From NCBI RefSeq assembly GCF_002139935.1, contig NZ_CP015578.1:992001-1056000 (forward strand): a DNA stretch of 64,000 bases, written 5' to 3'. Shown piece by piece: positions 63,875 to 64,000 of the stretch. Positions within the stretch are counted from its first letter, which is position 1. Every line of letters begins with the position of its first letter. A model generated the notes under the pieces. The model saw only the letters and a list, made by a program, of their open reading frames with translations, was not told the DNA's origin and did not search any database. A program made the position numbers and the translations under genes. The stretch comes from Campylobacter lanienae NCTC 13004 (GTDB lineage: Bacteria > Campylobacterota > Campylobacteria > Campylobacterales > Campylobacteraceae).

Positions 63875-64000
63875 ATGATAATCTGCGAAGAGTCTTACCC
63901 AGAGATTTTAGACATTATCGCCTCCAAGCTCACAACTGCTGATATAGAGCTTTTATTAGTTGATAGTGATGCTATGCATCAAATAAATTTAAAAGAGCGC
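63875..64000 (+). CDS. ybeY: rRNA maturation factor YbeY, 5' part (cut by window end)
   Basis: The frame is open from ATG 63875 to the last base (42 codons). AAAGGA lies 5 bases before the ATG. MIICEESYPEILDIIASKL then ADIELLLVDSDAMHQINLK resembles the start of YbeY (UPF0054) endoribonuclease, with the ELLLVD strand and the INxxxR segment. The zinc-site H3xH5xH motif would lie outside the window, so the call rests on a short N-terminus. Confidence 0.7.
   Translation, partial: MIICEESYPEILDIIASKLTTADIELLLVDSDAMHQINLKER

Overview
The window looks like chromosomal DNA of a Campylobacter. The sequence is AT-rich with many A/T homopolymers. Gene order and content match the genus: a flagellin with legB/legC, a peb4-fbaA-stator-like block, a CcsBA fusion for system II cytochrome c maturation, a Maf-type flagellar glycosylation factor, a two-receiver GGDEF regulator (CbrR type), and a dense envelope operon. 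LuxS, LegB/LegC and an autotransporter would fit the fetus/hyointestinalis/lanienae side of the genus, but I cannot name a species from sequence alone.

Layout. 1-2268 is the 3' part of a repeat-rich autotransporter adhesin. 2269-2808 is a decayed gene-free stretch, followed by a frameshifted GIY-YIG nuclease gene (2809-3620). 3706-5051 holds DUF2325-fldA-luxS, preceded by three Fur-box-like palindromes. 5298-8489 is a translationally coupled set: a two-gene MotA/MotB (ZorA/ZorB-like) membrane pair and a PLP enzyme. 8580-11202 carries fbaA, peb4 and nth. 11192-15896 carries maf, a cluster of DnaA-box-like motifs, dnaB and ispG. 15986-17920 is an LtaS-like transferase gene interrupted in frame by a G9 tract and therefore probably phase-variable. 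18077-24345 holds acnB, a small membrane protein and ccsBA. 24441-30301 is a minus-strand heme/isoprenoid/tRNA operon (DUF2018, a small secreted protein, ispB, hemA, proS, fxsA, hemC), probably with ftsK upstream. 32609-46264 contains flgL, pit, pdxA/pdxJ, a J-domain protein, bpt, accC, legB/legC and a flagellin. Both flgL and the flagellin have clear sigma-54 promoters. 46501-48877 has amt, a truncated integrase and a CAU tRNA, which together look like the scar of a lost genomic island. 49039-60760 is one long minus-strand run of overlapping genes for cell wall and LPS work (PBP2, MreD-like, YsxC, LptA, LptC, KdsC), histidine (HisB), lipoprotein and lytic enzymes (RlpA, MltD), TatD, CbrR, RecN and NadK. 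60920-64000 runs on the plus strand: aspS, adk, ppa and the start of ybeY.

How the parts relate. Several loci bear on the cell surface and motility: autotransporter, LtaS-like enzyme, legionaminic-acid enzymes, Maf, flagellin and FlgL. The most interesting undescribed candidates are: (1) a conserved ZorAB-like membrane pair whose MotB-type subunit lacks the usual ion-binding Asp; (2) the poly-G switch in the LtaS-like gene; (3) a DnaA-box-like cluster beside dnaB; (4) the triple Fur-box region upstream of a CxxCxxC DUF2325 protein; (5) a structured leader with a 16-codon ORF upstream of legB. No CRISPR array, rRNA or intact insertion sequence was seen.
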